64,000 nt of DNA from Gemella massiliensis (GTDB taxonomy: Bacteria; Bacillota; Bacilli; Staphylococcales; Gemellaceae), in assembly GCF_900120125.1 (NCBI RefSeq), contig NZ_LT635546.1, forward strand, positions 299,228-363,227, in the 5' to 3' direction. The position numbers were made by a program, and so were the translations under genes. Shown here in pieces: positions 17,945 to 28,163 of the stretch. Under the pieces are notes generated by a model. The model did not search any database. It was not told the DNA's origin and saw only the letters and a list, made by a program, of their open reading frames with translations. The stretch's first letter is position 1. Every line of letters starts with the position of its first letter.

Positions 17945-18871
17945 ATGACTAATATTTTAATTTTCGGACATAAAAATCCAGATACAGATTCGATTTGTTC
18001 AGCGGTAGTCTACAATAACATAAAAAGAATTCAAGGAATGGATACTGAAGCGGTTCGTTTAGGTGAATTAAATGATGAAACAAAATACGCATTAGAATAT
18101 TTTAATGTAAGAACACCGCGTTTAATATCTGAGGTATCAGAAGGGCAAAATGTAATTTTAGTTGATCATAATGAGTTTCAACAGTCAGCGAACGGAATAG
18201 AAAAAGCTGTTATTCGTGAAGTAATTGATCATCACCGTATTGCAAATTTTGAAACATCAGGGCCGTTATATTATAGAGCGGAGCCGTTAGGTTGTACCGG
18301 GACTATTCTAAAAAAAATATATGAAGAGCAAAGTGTTCATATAGATAAGCAAATGGCAGGTTTGATGTTATCAGCAATTATATCAGATTCATTACTTTTT
18401 AAATCTCCAACATGTACACTGCGTGACAGAATTGCAGCAGAAGAATTGGCAAGTATTGCTGAAGTAAATTTAGAAGAGTACGGATTAGCCATGCTGAAAG
18501 CCGGTGCATCAACAAAAGATAAAGAGGCACAAACTTTAATTTCATCAGATGCAAAGGAATTTATTTTAGGGGAAGATAAGTTGGTGATTGCTCAAATAAA
18601 TACCGTTGACGCAAAAGAAGTTGTGGAACGTCAAATTGAATTAACGGAAACAATTAATAAAGAAATATCAAAAAGAGGATTGTCAGCTTTTGTTTTCGTT
18701 ATTACCAATATTTTAACATCAAACTCTGAGGTTCTTGTTCTTGGTGATAAAAAAGATAAAGTGGCAAATGCCTTTGAAAAAGTGTTAACTAATGACCTGA
18801 TGACATTAGAAGGTGTAGTTTCTCGTAAAAAACAGGTAGTACCGCAAATTACAGAAGAATTTACGAAATAA
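17945..18871 (+). CDS. ppaC: Manganese-dependent inorganic pyrophosphatase (DHH family)
   Basis: Hydrolyses pyrophosphate and so pulls biosynthetic reactions forward. The 308-residue family II enzyme has metal ligands in GHKNPDTDSICSA (H and two D, about residues 8-20), VDHNEFQQS, the DHH motif EVIDHHRIANFE and SDSLLFKSPT. A C-terminal DHHA2 domain shows SRKKQVVPQI, which binds phosphate. It has an AAGGAG site and its own promoter. Confidence 0.97.
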   Translation: MTNILIFGHKNPDTDSICSAVVYNNIKRIQGMDTEAVRLGELNDETKYALEYFNVRTPRLISEVSEGQNVILVDHNEFQQSANGIEKAVIREVIDHHRIANFETSGPLYYRAEPLGCTGTILKKIYEEQSVHIDKQMAGLMLSAIISDSLLFKSPTCTLRDRIAAEELASIAEVNLEEYGLAMLKAGASTKDKEAQTLISSDAKEFILGEDKLVIAQINTVDAKEVVERQIELTETINKEISKRGLSAFVFVITNILTSNSEVLVLGDKKDKVANAFEKVLTNDLMTLEGVVSRKKQVVPQITEEFTK

Positions 18872-18886
18872 TTTATAATAATATAG

Positions 18887-18950
18887 AGTAGGAGTAGGAC
18901 TGATTGTAAAGTGGATAATGTTTTCTTGATAATCATCTCCGACTCCTGCT
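18887..18950 (+). terminator. Imperfect long hairpin after ppaC
   Basis: AGTAGGAGT (18887-18895) can pair with ACTCCTGCT (18942-18950), enclosing a 46-base loop with weaker inner pairing. The T-run after it is poor, so it may be a weak terminator or only an RNA 3' structure. Confidence 0.4.
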
Positions 18951-18990
18951 TATATTTTAAAGTTTAATTTTAATAATAAGAGGAAAATGA

Positions 18991-19377
18991 ATGAAAGAAA
19001 GAAAATCATTTGTATGGAATTTTGTAAAAAGTATTGTCATAAACTTTTTAATAGTGCTTGCTTTTTCAGGGCTTTTTGGTAATAGTTTACGAATAGAAAA
19101 ACCGATTTATGGATTTGTTGGGGCAGTATTAATTACTTTGTTGTATATGTTCATCCGCCCGCTATTATTTATGTTAAGTATTATACCGATTATTATGACA
19201 TTTGGTATTTTTATTGTTTTTATTAACGCATTTTTAATAACGTTGGTTTCGTATTTATTGGCACCACGTTTTGAAATTAGTTCATTTGCTTCAGCATTAT
19301 TTTTAGCTGTATTTATATCGTTATTTAATATGTTTTTAAATAGTAATGATAGAAAAATAATTATTAAAAAATTTTAA
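18991..19377 (+). CDS. Phage-holin-like membrane protein (YvlD family)
   Basis: A 128-residue protein with four hydrophobic segments (about 12-28, 37-55, 58-85, 90-115), matching the PF04020 family; B. subtilis YvlD is the closest known analogue by context. In Bacillus yvlD also stands directly before hprK and lgt. No biochemical function is established. It is not a phage gene despite the family name. AAGAGGAA precedes ATG and hprK follows after 16 bases. Confidence 0.82.
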   Translation: MKERKSFVWNFVKSIVINFLIVLAFSGLFGNSLRIEKPIYGFVGAVLITLLYMFIRPLLFMLSIIPIIMTFGIFIVFINAFLITLVSYLLAPRFEISSFASALFLAVFISLFNMFLNSNDRKIIIKKF

Positions 19378-19393
19378 TATAGGAGATAATTTT

Positions 19394-20341
19394 ATGAAAG
19401 AATTAACAACTAAGGATTTAGTAGATAAGCTGAATTTAGAAATTATTAGCGGTGATAAAGGACTGGATCGTAAAATTATTTCTGATGAATTATCACGTCC
19501 AGCACTGCAATTAGCAGGATATTTTTCTTATTATTCTCCACAGCGTATTCAAATATTAGGGACGAGTGAATTATCATTTTTTAAATTAGTTGCAGATATA
19601 GAAAAAAAATCACGAATGCGAATGCTTTGTACACGTATTACACCTTGCATTATTGTAACCCGCGGTTTAAATGTTCCGAAAGAATTAATAGAAGCCTCTA
19701 ATAAATATGATACACCGGTACTTCGTAGTAAAAATGATACTACAAAAGTTATGGGGAGCATTTCTAATTATCTTCAAAAGGAATTTGCCCCTACTATATC
19801 TATTCACGGTGTTTTTATTGAAGTATATGGTATCGGGGTGCTTATTACAGGGGAGAGTGGTATTGGTAAGAGTGAAATTGCCCTTGAACTTATTAAACGT
19901 GGGCATAGATTAATAGCAGATGATAGGGTTGATATCAAAGAATTGGAAAAAGATTATTTAATCGGTAATTGTGAATCTACCCTTATAAAACATTTGTTGG
20001 AAATTCGTGGGTTAGGAATTATAAATGTTATGACTTTATTTGGAACAGGGGCAGTAAGAAGTGATAAAAGATTGCAGCTTAATATCCACTTGGAAACATG
20101 GAATGAAGCTAAGCAATATGATCGTATAGGTTTAAGTGATGAATATAAAGAAATTTTAAATTCCAAAATTGAGAAAAAAACTATTCCGGTACGACCGGGT
20201 AGAAACGTGGCGATTATTATAGAATCGGCAGCGATGAATTACAGATTGAATAAAATGGGAATAAATACTGCTGAGGAATTTACTAATCGCCTTGAAGAAG
20301 AAATAAGAAAAAAAAATATAAGAAATAGTAAGGGGGAATAA
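19394..20341 (+). CDS. hprK: HPr kinase/phosphorylase
   Basis: Phosphorylates HPr on Ser46 in response to glycolytic state and removes the phosphate, so it governs carbon catabolite repression through CcpA. The 315-residue protein has the N-terminal domain, Walker A GESGIGKS (153-160), [10 protein letters not shown] and the HprK signature [16 protein letters not shown]. The last segment [20 protein letters not shown] is also typical. It follows the YvlD-like gene and precedes lgt by one base, forming an operon. Confidence 0.97.
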   Translation: MKELTTKDLVDKLNLEIISGDKGLDRKIISDELSRPALQLAGYFSYYSPQRIQILGTSELSFFKLVADIEKKSRMRMLCTRITPCIIVTRGLNVPKELIEASNKYDTPVLRSKNDTTKVMGSISNYLQKEFAPTISIHGVFIEVYGIGVLITGESGIGKSEIALELIKRGHRLIADDRVDIKELEKDYLIGNCESTLIKHLLEIRGLGIINVMTLFGTGAVRSDKRLQLNIHLETWNEAKQYDRIGLSDEYKEILNSKIEKKTIPVRPGRNVAIIIESAAMNYRLNKMGINTAEEFTNRLEEEIRKKNIRNSKGE

Positions 20342-20342
20342 T

Positions 20343-21146
20343 ATGACCGTAAATTATATTAATCCAATAGCATTTCATTTATTTTCAAAACCGGTATATT
20401 GGTATGGAATAATAATAGCAACTACGGTGCTGATAGCGTATTTAATGGCAGAAAAAGAAGCAACCAAACGAGGTTTGCCTAATGAAATAATGTTGGATTT
20501 ATTATTAAGGATGTTGCCGGTAGCATTTATTTTTGCGAGATTATATTACGTCGTTTTTAGATGGGATAATTACTCTAAAAATCCCGGTGAAATAATTGCC
20601 ATTTGGGATGGCGGTATTGCTATTTATGGTGGTTTAATAGGTGGATTTTTAGTGCTATATTTTTTTGCAAAAAAAAGAAATATAAAGATTATAAAATTGT
20701 TGGATATAATAGCTCCAAGTTTGTTGATCGGACAAGCGTTGGGAAGATGGGGGAATTTCTTTAACCATGAGGCGTTTGGTGGAATAGTTACAAGAAAATA
20801 TCTTCAGGATAGACTAATACCGAATTTTATTATAGAAAATATGTATATAGACGGTGCATATCGACAACCGACATTTTTATACGAAAGTTTATGGTGTGTT
20901 GTGGCGTTAATAATTTTATTGGTGGTGAGAAATAAATTATCACAGAGTGAAGTTTTTGTGGGATATTTAATTTTATATGGAACAGAGAGATTTATTGTAG
21001 AGGGTATGAGAACAGATTCGCTATATTTAGGGATGTTTAGAATATCTCAAGTTCTTTCGCTGGTATTTGTTATAGGAAGTTTGATATACTTAGTATTACT
21101 CAATACAAAGTATAAAGATAAGAAAATTTTGTATATAAATTCTTAA
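20343..21146 (+). CDS. lgt: Prolipoprotein diacylglyceryl transferase
   Basis: Integral membrane enzyme that transfers diacylglycerol to the lipobox cysteine of lipoproteins, such as the ABC binding protein at 12350-13192. The 267-residue protein has seven hydrophobic segments. It shows ARLYYVVFRW, the Lgt signature GRWGNFFNHEAFG, QPTFLYES and the conserved TERFIVEGMRTDSLYLG. It lies in the hprK operon; trxB follows after 14 bases. Confidence 0.96.
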   Translation: MTVNYINPIAFHLFSKPVYWYGIIIATTVLIAYLMAEKEATKRGLPNEIMLDLLLRMLPVAFIFARLYYVVFRWDNYSKNPGEIIAIWDGGIAIYGGLIGGFLVLYFFAKKRNIKIIKLLDIIAPSLLIGQALGRWGNFFNHEAFGGIVTRKYLQDRLIPNFIIENMYIDGAYRQPTFLYESLWCVVALIILLVVRNKLSQSEVFVGYLILYGTERFIVEGMRTDSLYLGMFRISQVLSLVFVIGSLIYLVLLNTKYKDKKILYINS

Positions 21147-21160
21147 AGAAGGTGTAAAGT

Positions 21161-22081
21161 ATGACAGAAAAAACCTATGATGTAATAATAGTAGGAGCAG
21201 GACCTGCGGGGATGACAGCTTCTATTTATGCAGGGAGAGCAAACTTATCCGTATTAATGTTGGAAAGAAAATATCCCGGTGGACAGATGTTATCTACTGA
21301 AGAAATAGAAAATTATACCGGTTTTGAGCAAATAACCGGCCCGGAATTATCGGAAAAAATGTTTGAACATTCTAAAAAATTTGGAACAGAATTTGCTTTT
21401 GGAAATATTACAGAAATTAAAGAAAAAGATGGGTTAAAATATTTAACGACAGATGAAAAAACTTATATTTCAAAAACCGTAATTATTGCTACCGGTTCAG
21501 AACATAAAACATTGGGAATTCCGGGAGAAGAACTTTTTTCAGGAAAAGGAGTTAGCTACTGTGCTGTTTGTGACGGGGCATTTTTCAAAAATAAGAATGT
21601 TGTAGTAATCGGTGGCGGCGATTCTGCGATCGAAGAGGCGTTATATTTATCAAACTTGGTTGGCAAAGTAACTATAATTCATCGAAGAGATAAATTACGT
21701 GCTCAGAAAATTTTACAAGATAGAGCTTTTGCAAGAAAGAATATTGAATTCGTTTGGGATAGTATTCCTTTGGAAATAAAAGGAGAACGTAAAGTATCGT
21801 CAATAGAATTAAAAAATGTGAAAACAGGAGAGAAAACTTCCTTAGAAGCAGATGGTATCTTTATCTATGTTGGAATGTTACCGCAAACCGCAGATTTTTT
21901 ACAGCTGGGAATTACTAATGAAGTTGGATATATTCCGACAAAGGAAAATCTTGAAACAAGGGTTGCTGGGATATTTGCGGCAGGTGACGTTAGGGTAAAA
22001 GATATTCGTCAAGTAGTAACCGCTACGGCAGATGGTGCTATAGCAGCACAAAGTGCATATAGTTACATAGAAAATTTATAA
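21161..22081 (+). CDS. trxB: Thioredoxin reductase
   Basis: FAD/NADPH enzyme that keeps thioredoxin reduced in the cytosol. The 306-residue protein has the FAD loop IVGAGPAGMTASIYAGRA near the start, the redox pair C134-A-V-C137 in YCAVCDGAFF, the NADPH loop VIGGGDSAIEEALYL and the C-terminal GIFAAGDVR. It closes the hprK-lgt-trxB group and ends in a strong terminator shared with the convergent fRMsr gene. Confidence 0.97.
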   Translation: MTEKTYDVIIVGAGPAGMTASIYAGRANLSVLMLERKYPGGQMLSTEEIENYTGFEQITGPELSEKMFEHSKKFGTEFAFGNITEIKEKDGLKYLTTDEKTYISKTVIIATGSEHKTLGIPGEELFSGKGVSYCAVCDGAFFKNKNVVVIGGGDSAIEEALYLSNLVGKVTIIHRRDKLRAQKILQDRAFARKNIEFVWDSIPLEIKGERKVSSIELKNVKTGEKTSLEADGIFIYVGMLPQTADFLQLGITNEVGYIPTKENLETRVAGIFAAGDVRVKDIRQVVTATADGAIAAQSAYSYIENL

Positions 22082-22088
22082 TAAAAGA

Positions 22089-22123
22089 AAATTAACCGTA
22101 AGATTAATTACGGTTAATTTTTT
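22089..22123 (+). terminator. Bidirectional terminator, trxB and fRMsr
   Basis: AAATTAACCGTAA and TTACGGTTAATTT form a 13-bp stem with six T on the plus side and an A-run on the other side. Confidence 0.88.
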
Positions 22124-22592
22124 AACAAAATTTTATTTTTTCAAAAATTATTTCGGTAGCTTCTGAAAAGGCAGCTACCTCATTTTGAGTAAATCTATTG
22201 AATAGTGTTGAATCAATATCCAACAAAGCAACTACTTTGTTATTTTTTAAAATAGGTATAACAAGTTCACTGTTAGATGCACTATCACATGCTATATGAC
22301 CGGGAAAATTATGAACATTTTCAATATATACGGTATTTTTTGTAGTAAAACAATGACCGCACACACCTTTATTAAAAGGAATTCTGGTACAGGCAACTTT
22401 TCCTTGAAAAGGACCGAGAACTAAGTTGTTTTGAACAGAATCAACTAAATAAAAACCAACCCAATTTGTGTCAGGGAGATATTCCTTGTAAAAAGCAGAA
22501 AGATTAGAAAGGTTGGTAATCAGATTACTTTCATTTGCTATTAATGCACTTGCTTGTTCGATAAATAAATTTTTGTTATTAACAATATTCAT
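22122..22592 (-). CDS. Free methionine-(R)-sulfoxide reductase (GAF domain)
   Basis: A 156-residue GAF-fold enzyme that reduces free methionine-R-sulfoxide with thioredoxin. The catalytic cysteines C68, C78 and C102 have the same spacing (10 and 24) as the three in E. coli fRMsr. TNWVGFYLVD and GVCGHCFTT are typical. An in-frame GTG at 22607 lies on the ribosome site; ATG 22592 with GGAGG eight bases before it is the start. It is convergent with trxB, whose product can supply its electrons. Confidence 0.93.
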   Translation of the reverse strand: MNIVNNKNLFIEQASALIANESNLITNLSNLSAFYKEYLPDTNWVGFYLVDSVQNNLVLGPFQGKVACTRIPFNKGVCGHCFTTKNTVYIENVHNFPGHIACDSASNSELVIPILKNNKVVALLDIDSTLFNRFTQNEVAAFSEATEIIFEKIKFC

Positions 22593-22690
22593 AAATAAAA
22601 CCTCCACAAAATTTACTTTATTATCGCATAAGTCGATTAAAAAATAAAGAGAAATATATAGAATAACAATATTTCAAAAAATATAATTAT

Positions 22691-22719
22691 TTGACAATGA
22701 TATAGTTTTATTATATTAT
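22691..22719 (+). promoter_or_regulatory. Promoter of the pheST T-box transcript
   Basis: -35 TTGACA (22691-22696) and -10 TATTAT (22714-22719) with 17-bp spacing. Confidence 0.75.
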
Positions 22720-22740
22720 TTTAAGTATAAATTTTAAAAA

Positions 22741-22980
22741 CGGTGATTAAGACGGTATATGGTGTATTTCTAACAGGGAGCAACTTTTTAACTGAAAGGG
22801 TTGTATTAATATAGTGTATATTTTCAGCTTATGAGTAATTGTATAAGTAATAGTTATGAGTACAATCGGCTAGTGTCCGTTATGCACTTTAAATATAAGG
22901 AAGCTTATTGTAGCTTCGAATTTGGGTGGTACCACGATATATTCGTCCCTAGGGTGAGAAAACTCTAAGGGATTTTTTAT
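22741..22980 (+). promoter_or_regulatory. T-box riboswitch (phenylalanine) upstream of pheST
   Basis: The T-box sequence TGGGTGGTACCACG (22923-22936) is an excellent match, and a terminator follows at 22945-22978. The stem I region contains TTC at 22823-22825 followed by A, a plausible Phe specifier. High uncharged tRNA-Phe should turn on pheST. The specifier choice is by eye. Confidence 0.88.
22944..22979 (+). terminator. T-box terminator before pheS
   Basis: TCCCT and AGGGA arms with an inner GAG-AAAA-CTC helix, then six T residues. It is the OFF state of the phenylalanine T-box. Confidence 0.75.
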
Positions 22981-23024
22981 TTTAGATAAGTTATATCTAT
23001 AATGTAATTTTAGGAGGAGATAAT

Positions 23025-24050
23025 ATGTCTTTATTAGAAAATATAAAAAGAGAATACATTGAATTAGTAAAAGAAGTTTCTGATGAAAAATCTTTATATG
23101 AACTTAAAGTCAAATTTTTAGGTAAAAAAGGGCAGTTAACCGAGGTTATGAAGAGAGCGAAAGACTTAGCCCCTGAAGAACGCCCGTCTTTTGGAAAAAG
23201 TGTTAATGAGGTAAAAAATTACATTAATCAGAGTATTGAAGAAACACGTAAGGAAATTGAAGAGCGAGCGTTGGAATTAAAGTTGGCGAGTGAAGAAATT
23301 GATGTGACATTACCAAGTAAAAAAATAGAACTTGGTGGTGTAAATCCTTTAAATAAAATTATTGAAGAAATAGAAGAAATTTTTATTTCAATGGGATATG
23401 CTATTGCAGAGGGGCCGGAAGTAGAAACGGATAAATTTAATTTTGAGATGTTAAATCTGCCGAAAGATCATCCGGCACGTGATATGCAAGATTCGTTTTA
23501 TATCACCGATGAACTTCTGATGCGTACACAAACATCACCGGTACAAGCACGTGAAATGCTTAAGGCGAATGGTAAAGGACCTGTGAAAATTATTTGTCCC
23601 GGTAAAGTATTTAGACGTGATAATGATGATGCAACACATTCTCATCAATTTACACAAATTGAAGGATTAGTAGTTGATAAAAATATTACATTTAGTGATT
23701 TAAAAGGAACATTGGAACATTTTATTCAGGCAATTTTTGGAAAAAATAAAAAAATACGTTTACGTCCAAGTTTTTTCCCATTTACAGAGCCATCGGTTGA
23801 AGTTGATGTATCGTGGGGAAATGAAGATGATGAAGAAAATATTAAATGGTTAGAAATTCTTGGAGCAGGTATGGTTCATCCTAATGTGCTTAAGATGGCA
23901 GGTTTCGATCCGGAATTGTATACCGGTTTTGCATTTGGTATGGGACCGGAGCGAGTAGCAATGTTGAAATATGGAATTAGTGATATTAGAAATTTCTATA
24001 CAAATGATGTTAGATTTTTGAAACAATTTAATAGTGATAGAAATGATTAA
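23025..24050 (+). CDS. pheS: Phenylalanyl-tRNA synthetase alpha subunit
   Basis: The catalytic alpha chain of the alpha2-beta2 class II synthetase. The 341-residue protein has an N-terminal coiled coil that binds tRNA (about 1-90), motif 2 with [36 protein letters not shown] and motif 3 [23 protein letters not shown] precedes the ATG. Controlled by the T-box and followed after 12 bases by pheT. Confidence 0.98.
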   Translation: MSLLENIKREYIELVKEVSDEKSLYELKVKFLGKKGQLTEVMKRAKDLAPEERPSFGKSVNEVKNYINQSIEETRKEIEERALELKLASEEIDVTLPSKKIELGGVNPLNKIIEEIEEIFISMGYAIAEGPEVETDKFNFEMLNLPKDHPARDMQDSFYITDELLMRTQTSPVQAREMLKANGKGPVKIICPGKVFRRDNDDATHSHQFTQIEGLVVDKNITFSDLKGTLEHFIQAIFGKNKKIRLRPSFFPFTEPSVEVDVSWGNEDDEENIKWLEILGAGMVHPNVLKMAGFDPELYTGFAFGMGPERVAMLKYGISDIRNFYTNDVRFLKQFNSDRND

Positions 24051-24062
24051 TGGAGGTAGATG

Positions 24063-26456
24063 ATGTTAGTAAGTTATAATTGGTTAAAACAATATATAGA
24101 TATTAAAGATAGTGCGCAAGATCTGGCAGAAAAGATTACACGAGGTGGAATTGAGGTAGAAGGTGTAGAATACTTAGCAGAAAATATTTCTAATGTTGTT
24201 GTAGGTTATGTAAAATCAAAAGAAAAACATCCGGATGCTGAAAAATTAAATGTTTGCACAGTTGATGTTGGAGAAAAAGAAGATTTACAAATTGTCTGTG
24301 GTGCGCCGAATGTGAAAGCAGGACAATATGTGATAGTAGCTAAAATCGGTGCAAAATTACCGGGTATTAAAATTAAAAAAGCAAAATTACGTGGTGTGGA
24401 ATCTCAGGGAATGATTTGCTCACTAAAAGAACTTGGTTTAAACCAAAGTGTTGTACCGAAAAAGTATCAAGATGGTATTTATATTTTTGAAACAGAACAA
24501 AAACTAGGAAGTGATGTAGTAGAAGTTTTGGGATTAAATGATTATATTTTGGATCTCTCTATTACACCAAATAGAGCAGATGCATTGAGTATGCGCGGTT
24601 TGACTTATGAACTCGGTGCTTTATATAATCAAACGGTTAAATTTAATGATAAAAAATACGAAGAAAATACTACTGATACCAACTTAAAAGTGTCAATCCA
24701 AAGTGAAAATTGTATAAATTATTTAGCACAGATTGTAAATAATATTACAGTAGTTGATTCGCCATTATGGTTACAAACATGTTTAATGAATTCGGGTATT
24801 AGACCAATTAATAATATTGTGGATATAACAAATTATGTTCTGTTAGAATTTGGACAACCAATGCACGCTTTTGATAAGAAATTAACCGGAGACAATATTG
24901 TAGTACGTGATGCTGAGGTAGGAGAAATTTTAAAAACTTTAGATAATGTTGAAAGAAAATTACAAAAGGATGATCTAGTTATAACTGACGGTATAAAACC
25001 CATCGCATTAGGAGGAGTAATGGGTGGGAAAAATACTGAAGTAAACGGCAATACAACAAGTATTATTTTAGAATCAGCTTATTTTAATCCTATTACCGTT
25101 CGCAAAACTTCTGCATACCATGGTTTAAGAAGTGATTCTTCTGCACGTTTCGAAAAGGGCATTGATATTAATATACAAAAAGTCGCATTACAAAGAGCAA
25201 CCGAGTTAATTTTAGAGCTATGTCCGGAAGCTACAATAGAAACAATTGTGGGAGAAGCAAAAACACTTAGCGATAAAGAAATAATAATTACCGAAAATTA
25301 TATTAATGATTATTTAGGAATAGAGTTATCTAAAGAAAAAATTATTAATATTTTACAAAGTTTGAGCTTCAATGTGGAAAAAATAGAAGATTATCTATTG
25401 GTAAAAATTCCGACAAGAAGACCGGATATTACAATTAAGCAAGATTTAGTAGAAGAAATAATCAGAATATACGGTTATGATAATTTAGCGTCTACATTAC
25501 CTAAATTTTCTAAAACAACACGAGGAGGTTTAACTTATAGTCAACGAGCGGTAAGAGATTTAAGAAAAATTTTTGTAACATTAGGATTTAATGTTACAAT
25601 TAACTATTCGTTAGTATCCGAAAAGGAAAGCACAGAATTTACGTTAGAAGATCACCATAAGGTAAAATTACTTATGCCTATGACGGAAACACATTCAACA
25701 TTACGTCAAAGTCTTGTACCGGGATTATTAAATGCAACAGCATATAATGTAGCTCGTAAGCAGAAAAATCTGAAAATTTTGGAAATAGGGAAAGTTTTCT
25801 TTGGTAGCGGTGACGATAATATTCAGCCAACTGAAAAGTTATATCTATCAGCAGCGTTAACAGGAGTAGAACACTCTACAAAATGGTTAAAAGAAGAAAA
25901 GGAAATAGATTTTTACAGTGCCAAAGGATATTTAGAAACTATTTTTGAAAGATTAGGATTAGTAGAAAAAATTTCTTACAAATCAGTTAAATTGAAAAAT
26001 ATGCATCCCGGAAGAACGGCGGAAATGTATCTTGGAGAAAAGAGATTAGGTTTTATCGGAGAAATTCATCCTGCGTATGCCGGAGATAAAGGTTTAAATA
26101 AAACTTATGTTTTTGAAATAAATTTAGAAGAAATTATTTCAGAGAAAAAAGTTAAACCACTTTATGAAGAAGTAACTAAATATCCGGAAATCACTCGTGA
26201 TGTAGCAATGCTTGTAGATAACAAAGATGAATATGCAAATATATATTCGGTAATTGAAAATGTAAATAGCAAACTTATTACTAATATAGAATTATTTGAC
26301 TTATATGAGGGATTAGAGCTTCTTACGGGGAAAAAATCTATAGCACTTACGTTAACTTATAGTGATAAAGAAAAAACTTTAACTGATGAAGAAGTGACAG
26401 AAGCTCATGAAAAAGTATTAGATGCTTTAAGTAACTATGGAGCAATCATAAGATAG
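24063..26456 (+). CDS. pheT: Phenylalanyl-tRNA synthetase beta subunit
   Basis: The 797-residue beta chain, which carries editing and tRNA-binding domains. The order is: N-terminal EMAP-like tRNA-binding domain (about 40-150, with GAPNVKAGQ), B3/B4 editing domain (NNIVDITNYVLLEFGQPMHA then FD), B5 domain, catalytic-like core and C-terminal anticodon-binding fold (PEITRDVAMLVD). Two ATGs are adjacent (24060 and 24063); GGAGG at 24052-24056 favours the second. Normal length. Confidence 0.97.
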   Translation: MLVSYNWLKQYIDIKDSAQDLAEKITRGGIEVEGVEYLAENISNVVVGYVKSKEKHPDAEKLNVCTVDVGEKEDLQIVCGAPNVKAGQYVIVAKIGAKLPGIKIKKAKLRGVESQGMICSLKELGLNQSVVPKKYQDGIYIFETEQKLGSDVVEVLGLNDYILDLSITPNRADALSMRGLTYELGALYNQTVKFNDKKYEENTTDTNLKVSIQSENCINYLAQIVNNITVVDSPLWLQTCLMNSGIRPINNIVDITNYVLLEFGQPMHAFDKKLTGDNIVVRDAEVGEILKTLDNVERKLQKDDLVITDGIKPIALGGVMGGKNTEVNGNTTSIILESAYFNPITVRKTSAYHGLRSDSSARFEKGIDINIQKVALQRATELILELCPEATIETIVGEAKTLSDKEIIITENYINDYLGIELSKEKIINILQSLSFNVEKIEDYLLVKIPTRRPDITIKQDLVEEIIRIYGYDNLASTLPKFSKTTRGGLTYSQRAVRDLRKIFVTLGFNVTINYSLVSEKESTEFTLEDHHKVKLLMPMTETHSTLRQSLVPGLLNATAYNVARKQKNLKILEIGKVFFGSGDDNIQPTEKLYLSAALTGVEHSTKWLKEEKEIDFYSAKGYLETIFERLGLVEKISYKSVKLKNMHPGRTAEMYLGEKRLGFIGEIHPAYAGDKGLNKTYVFEINLEEIISEKKVKPLYEEVTKYPEITRDVAMLVDNKDEYANIYSVIENVNSKLITNIELFDLYEGLELLTGKKSIALTLTYSDKEKTLTDEEVTEAHEKVLDALSNYGAIIR

Positions 26457-26466
26457 GAGAATGCTT

Positions 26467-27084
26467 ATGGTATTGAAAATTTTATTGTTATGTATATCGG
26501 CTTATCTTATCGGTGCGATTCCCTTTGCACTAATAGTGGGAAAAGTATTTTACAATGTTGATATTAGGACTATGGGTAGTGGTAATCTCGGGACGACAAA
26601 TACTTTTAGGTGTCTTGGAAAAAAAGCAGGAATTATTGTTTTTGTAATGGATGTTGTAAAAGGAATAATCGCAATTTTTATCCCTACACTCGTTATAGGC
26701 AGAGTAGAATATTTATCGATATTCGGAGCACTTGCAATGATAGGACATGTATTTCCTATTTTCGCAAATTTTCGTGGAGGCAAAGCGGTGGCAACAGGAT
26801 CGGGAGTATTTATATTTTTGTATCCATTTTTAAGTATGGTTATGATTGTAATATTTTTCGCTACAATATTTTTAACCGGTTATGTATCATTGGGCAGTAT
26901 TTTAATATGTTTAATGTCAATAATTTATTTATCTATTTTTGAAGTCGGAATAGATAAGTATATAATGATAACAATGTGTATTTTTGTTATCTATATGCAC
27001 AAAAAAAATATAAAAAGACTTTTGAACGGAACGGAGAGTAAATCAAAATTAAAAATAGGTGGAAAAAATGACAGAAATAATTAG
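26467..27084 (+). CDS. plsY: Glycerol-3-phosphate acyltransferase PlsY
   Basis: Membrane acyltransferase that uses acyl-phosphate to acylate glycerol-3-phosphate, the first step of phospholipid synthesis. The 205-residue protein has five hydrophobic helices with the three PlsY motifs: MGSGNLGTTN, GHVFPIFANFRGGKAVATGSG near the middle, and a C-terminal membrane-proximal part. ATG 26467 is chosen over 26461 because GGAG ends 7 bases before it. It overlaps folD by 17 bases, implying cotranslation. Confidence 0.95.
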   Translation: MVLKILLLCISAYLIGAIPFALIVGKVFYNVDIRTMGSGNLGTTNTFRCLGKKAGIIVFVMDVVKGIIAIFIPTLVIGRVEYLSIFGALAMIGHVFPIFANFRGGKAVATGSGVFIFLYPFLSMVMIVIFFATIFLTGYVSLGSILICLMSIIYLSIFEVGIDKYIMITMCIFVIYMHKKNIKRLLNGTESKSKLKIGGKNDRNN

Positions 27085-27916
27085 TGGAACAAGTTTAGCA
27101 AAACGATTAAGAGAAGAAATAAAACAAGAAGTAGGGATTTTAAGAGAAAAAAATATTGAACCAACTCTAGCGGTAGTTATAGTAGGAAATAATAAAGCTT
27201 CTCTTAGCTATGTCAATTTTAAACATAAGGCATGTTTAGAAAATAATATAAAGTCTATAAAAGTAGAACTTGATGAAAATATTACAACAGAAGAGTTACT
27301 TAATGAAATAAATAAATTGAATAATGATAATACAATAAATGGTATTTTAGTTCAGTTACCATTGCCACAAAGTATTGATGAAGAAAAAATTTTAAATGCT
27401 ATAAATCCGGAAAAAGACGTCGATGGATTTCATCCGATAAATGTAGGAAAATTAGTGGCCGGGTCTGCTGAGTTAATTCCCTGCACACCGCTCGGAATTA
27501 TGGAGATGATTAAGTCAACCGGTGAAATAATAGAGGGGAAATTAGCACTGGTAATTGGAAGAAGTAACATTGTCGGGAAACCTGTTTCTACTTTATTACT
27601 ACAGGAAAATGCAACCGTGATTACAGCACATTCAAAGACAAAAAAATTAGAAACTTTAATAGAGAATGCTGATATAATAGTTTGTTGTGTAGGGAAAGCA
27701 CATTTTTTATCAGGAAACGAAAAAGTAAAAGAGAATTGTATTATTATTGATGTAGGAAATAATTATATTAATGGAAAATTAGTTGGTGATGTTAATTTAG
27801 AAAAATTTATAGGTAAGGTGGCTTATATTTCGCCGGTACCGGGAGGAGTAGGGCCGTTAACAATAACAATGTTAATGAGAAATACACTGATAGCAACACA
27901 TAAAATGAATAAATAA
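27068..27916 (+). CDS. folD: Methylenetetrahydrofolate dehydrogenase/cyclohydrolase
   Basis: Bifunctional enzyme that interconverts 5,10-methylene-, methenyl- and 10-formyl-THF, supplying one-carbon units for purines and fMet. The 282-residue protein has the substrate lysine in SYVNFKHKACLE, QLPLPQSI, the NADP loop GRSNIVGKPVSTLL and PVPGGVGPLTITMLMRNT. An in-frame GTG at 27059 overlaps the ribosome site AGGTGGA, so ATG 27068 is preferred. Confidence 0.97.
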   Translation: MTEIISGTSLAKRLREEIKQEVGILREKNIEPTLAVVIVGNNKASLSYVNFKHKACLENNIKSIKVELDENITTEELLNEINKLNNDNTINGILVQLPLPQSIDEEKILNAINPEKDVDGFHPINVGKLVAGSAELIPCTPLGIMEMIKSTGEIIEGKLALVIGRSNIVGKPVSTLLLQENATVITAHSKTKKLETLIENADIIVCCVGKAHFLSGNEKVKENCIIIDVGNNYINGKLVGDVNLEKFIGKVAYISPVPGGVGPLTITMLMRNTLIATHKMNK

Positions 27917-28110
27917 GGATAAAATGGATTGATTTAAAAACTAATAGTTCCAACAAAATTATTTATTGGTAGCTGGATGTAGGTGTATATTGATTTAGGT
28001 TTATTTTAAAGAAATTTATTCAAATTTATTGAATTGGGAGCAACTTTACAAAATCGAGATTTAACGAAATCATGATTTTTGAATTGCTCTCTTTTTATTT
28101 GTAGTGTTAA
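27917..28110 (+). terminator. Spacer with a long terminator-like hairpin after folD
   Basis: GAGCAA (28038-28043) pairs with TTGCTC (28084-28089), and AAAATCGAGATTT with AAATCATGATTTT inside (two mismatches). A T-run follows at 28091-28096. I see no gene in 27917-28035. Confidence 0.65.
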
Positions 28111-28113
28111 AAA

Positions 28114-28153
28114 TAAAAAACCACTTATTCCAAATTAGAACAAAGTAGTTTTT
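28114..28153 (-). terminator. Terminator of rpsT
   Basis: Minus-strand stem between AAAAACTACTTTGTTC and GAATAAGTGGTTTTT (one mismatch and G-U pairs), with a T-run on that strand. Confidence 0.8.
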
Positions 28154-28163
28154 AAACGTTTAA

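Noticed and set aside
27917-28110. Riboswitch or T-box after folD
   Set aside because: No T-box sequence and no downstream plus-strand target gene; the hairpin with T-run fits a terminator.
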